Below are positions 62,481 through 64,000 of a stretch of 64,000 bases of DNA, piece after piece. Origin of the DNA: Micromonospora_G sp040676775 (GTDB taxonomy: Bacteria > Actinomycetota > Actinomycetes > Mycobacteriales > Micromonosporaceae); assembly GCF_040676775.1 (NCBI RefSeq), contig NZ_JBFAPP010000020.1, positions 1 through 64,000 of the forward strand. The letters are read 5' to 3'. The number at the start of each line of letters is the position of its first letter. The stretch's first letter is position 1. The notes under the pieces were generated by a model, which had not been told where the DNA came from, made no database searches, and saw only the letters and a list, made by a program, of their open reading frames with translations. Both the position numbers and the translations under genes were made by a program.

Positions 62481-62942
62481 GTGGAGCGCCGCCGGTCCTT
62501 CCCGGATGTGCTCGCCGGGGGAGTCTTCGTCCTGATCGGTGGCGCATTCGTCGTGGGGTCGCTCGGCTACGAGCTGGGCACCCCACTGCGGATGGGCCCC
62601 GGCGCCTTCCCGCTGCTGGTCGGCGCGACCGTGGCCGTCCTGGGGCTGGCGATCGTCGTCAAGGGACTCGTCGCCGGTGAGGTGGTCGCGTTCGGGTCGA
62701 TCCCGTGGCGTGCGGTCGCGGTCATCGTGCTCGCCGTCCTGTTTTTCGGATTCACCGTCCGGCGTCTCGGATTCGTACCGACGTCGGCGGTGACCGCCCT
62801 GCTCACCACGCTGGCCAGCGCGCGCGTACGGCTGCTCACGGCCGTGGCGGTGGCCGCCGGGCTGACCCTGGCCGGCACGCTCATCTTCATCGTCGGACTT
62901 CAGTTGCGGATCCCGCTCTGGGGCCCGTGGCTCGGGTTCTGA
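62481..62942 (+). CDS. tctB: Tripartite tricarboxylate transporter small membrane subunit
   Basis: A 153-residue protein with four predicted membrane helices and the TctB pattern (GGAFVVGSLGYELGTPLRMGPGAFPLLVG). It pairs with TctA to form the membrane part of the transporter. The GTG start is two bases after the tctC stop. Position between tctC and tctA supports the call. Confidence 0.92.
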   Translation: MERRRSFPDVLAGGVFVLIGGAFVVGSLGYELGTPLRMGPGAFPLLVGATVAVLGLAIVVKGLVAGEVVAFGSIPWRAVAVIVLAVLFFGFTVRRLGFVPTSAVTALLTTLASARVRLLTAVAVAAGLTLAGTLIFIVGLQLRIPLWGPWLGF

Positions 62943-62963
62943 CGCGACCGCCGGATTGGGGCA

Positions 62964-64000
62964 ATGGAACTTCTCGACAACCTCGCGCTGGGCTTCTCGA
63001 CGGCCTTCCTGATTCAGAACGTCCTCTACTGCTTCGTGGGTGTGCTGCTCGGGACGGCGGTCGGCGTCCTGCCCGGCATCGGGCCGACGGCGACGGTGGC
63101 GATGCTGCTGCCGATCACGTTCAGCTTCGAGCCGGTCACGGCGCTGATCATGCTGGCCGGCATCTACTACGGCGCACAGTACGGCGGCTCGACGACCGCC
63201 ATCCTGATCAACCTGCCCGGTGAGTCGTCGGCGGCGGTCACCGCGCTGGACGGGCACGAGATGGCCCGGCAGGGCCGGGCCGGCGCGGCCCTGGCCGCCG
63301 CCGCGGTCGGGTCCTTCATCGCGGGTACGGTGGCCACCGTCGCGCTGGCCGTCGCGGCCCCACCGTTGGCCCGCGTCGCGTTGAAGTTCGGCCCGGCCGA
63401 ATACTTCTCGCTGGTGTTGCTCGGCCTGATCGTGTCGATCGCGCTGGCGCGTGGCACGGCACTCAAGGCGCTGGCGATGATCGCGCTCGGCGTCCTGCTC
63501 GGCACGGTCGGCCAGGACATCTACACCGGCACTCCCCGGTTCGTGCTCGACCAGCGCGAACTGTACGGCGGCATCGACTTCGTCTCGGTCGCCGTCGGCA
63601 TGTTCGGGGTGGCCGAGATCCTGCGCAACCTGGAGAACGAGCACACCCGCACGGCGGTCGTCAGCAGGATCACGAGCCTCTGGCCGACCCGCGAGGACCG
63701 GCGGCGGATCGTCGGCCCGATCCTGCGTGGCACCGGTCTCGGCGCGGCGCTCGGCGTCCTGCCCGGCGGTGGCCACGTGCTTGCCTCGTTCACCTCGTAC
63801 GCCGTCGAGAAGCGGATCTCGAAGCGACCGCAGGAGTTCGGGCGTGGTGCGATCGAGGGTGTCGCCGGGCCCGAGTCGGCGAACAACGCCGCCGCACAGA
63901 CGTCGTTCATCCCGCTGCTCACCCTGGGGCTACCCGCTCACCCGGTGATGGCACTGATGGTCGGCGCGTTCATCGTCCACGGCATAACTCCCGGCCCGAA
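62964..64000 (+). CDS. tctA: Tripartite tricarboxylate transporter large membrane subunit, cut by window end
   Basis: The first 345 codons of a TctA protein, which is normally about 500 residues. The ATG at 62964 follows GGGG and 21 bp after tctB. It shows the conserved PGIGPTATVAMLLPITF and YYGAQYGGSTTAILINLPGE motifs and multiple membrane helices (GAALGVLPGGGHVLASF). It forms the main channel of the carboxylate importer. The frame is open to the last base, so the gene continues beyond the window. Confidence 0.95.
   Translation, partial: MELLDNLALGFSTAFLIQNVLYCFVGVLLGTAVGVLPGIGPTATVAMLLPITFSFEPVTALIMLAGIYYGAQYGGSTTAILINLPGESSAAVTALDGHEMARQGRAGAALAAAAVGSFIAGTVATVALAVAAPPLARVALKFGPAEYFSLVLLGLIVSIALARGTALKALAMIALGVLLGTVGQDIYTGTPRFVLDQRELYGGIDFVSVAVGMFGVAEILRNLENEHTRTAVVSRITSLWPTREDRRRIVGPILRGTGLGAALGVLPGGGHVLASFTSYAVEKRISKRPQEFGRGAIEGVAGPESANNAAAQTSFIPLLTLGLPAHPVMALMVGAFIVHGITPGP

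Noticed and set aside
1..64000. CRISPR arrays, tRNA or rRNA genes, insertion sequences, attachment sites
   Set aside because: Reading both strands I found no regularly spaced repeats, no cloverleaf-type sequence I could support, no transposase or integrase, and no terminal repeats.

Overview
The window is about 72% GC, with strongly GC-rich third codon positions, many GTG starts, SARP-type and WYL regulators, and Tat and lipoprotein signals. This points to a filamentous actinomycete. A Micromonosporaceae-like soil or plant-associated organism is my best guess, but no rRNA or housekeeping marker is present to prove it. No tRNA, rRNA, CRISPR array or insertion sequence was recognised.

Layout. 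(1) 1-10.7 kb: right-hand end of a type I modular polyketide synthase cluster. The first PKS gene enters from the left with a module whose DH and KR look dead. The next gene is one complete module ending in an NAD(P)H thioester-reductase domain, and a type II thioesterase follows with an ATGA overlap. The chain is therefore probably released reductively. (2) 10.8-26.1 kb: accessory genes. These are a mycothiol-dependent-isomerase-like protein, a HxlR/SDR pair, an NmrA-like gene behind a MerR-type promoter, a DinB/WYL pair, a 1059-aa SARP-AAA-TPR regulator translationally coupled to a BASS transporter, an AraC regulator, several SDRs, small secreted proteins, and a secreted CBM5/12-like protein. 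(3) 26.6-29.5 kb: an ABC exporter and a HAD phosphatase, followed by frameshifted coding debris. (4) 30-42.8 kb: secreted proteins. They include a phosphodiester glycosidase/metallophosphoesterase fusion, a secreted protein of unknown role, a TPP-dependent decarboxylase/synthase, and a large rhamnogalacturonan lyase with Ig-like and CBM5/12 modules behind a LacI-type operator. (5) 42.9-52.5 kb: a DUF808 membrane protein, a cNMP-binding/TrxR-like flavoprotein divergent from an MFS pump, two paralogous alpha/beta hydrolases, a truncated MMPL gene, a lipoprotein and another MFS pump. (6) 52.6-55.4 kb: a class A beta-lactamase divergent from a LysR regulator that is coupled to a SxxK/KTG protein, the same arrangement as Streptomyces cacaoi blaL-blaA-blaB. 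(7) 56.2-58.1 kb: an AA10 lytic polysaccharide monooxygenase behind a CebR-like box, and an AraC remnant. (8) 58.1-64 kb: an orphan TAXI-type binding lipoprotein, an OmpR-type two-component system, and a tripartite tricarboxylate transporter operon (tctC-tctB-tctA) that runs off the window. Two 17-bp direct repeats exactly 30 bp apart precede tctC.

The PKS genes work as one assembly line with their editing thioesterase. The rhamnogalacturonan lyase, LPMO and CBM proteins suggest growth on plant polymers under LacI/CebR-type control. The two-component system, TAXI lipoprotein and Tct genes form a plausible sense-and-import module for organic acids. No single stretch is a clearly unprecedented system. 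The most distinctive points are the degenerate PKS module followed by reductive release, the beta-lactamase control triad, the TAXI/two-component/Tct arrangement, and several strong operator-like dyads without an assigned regulator.
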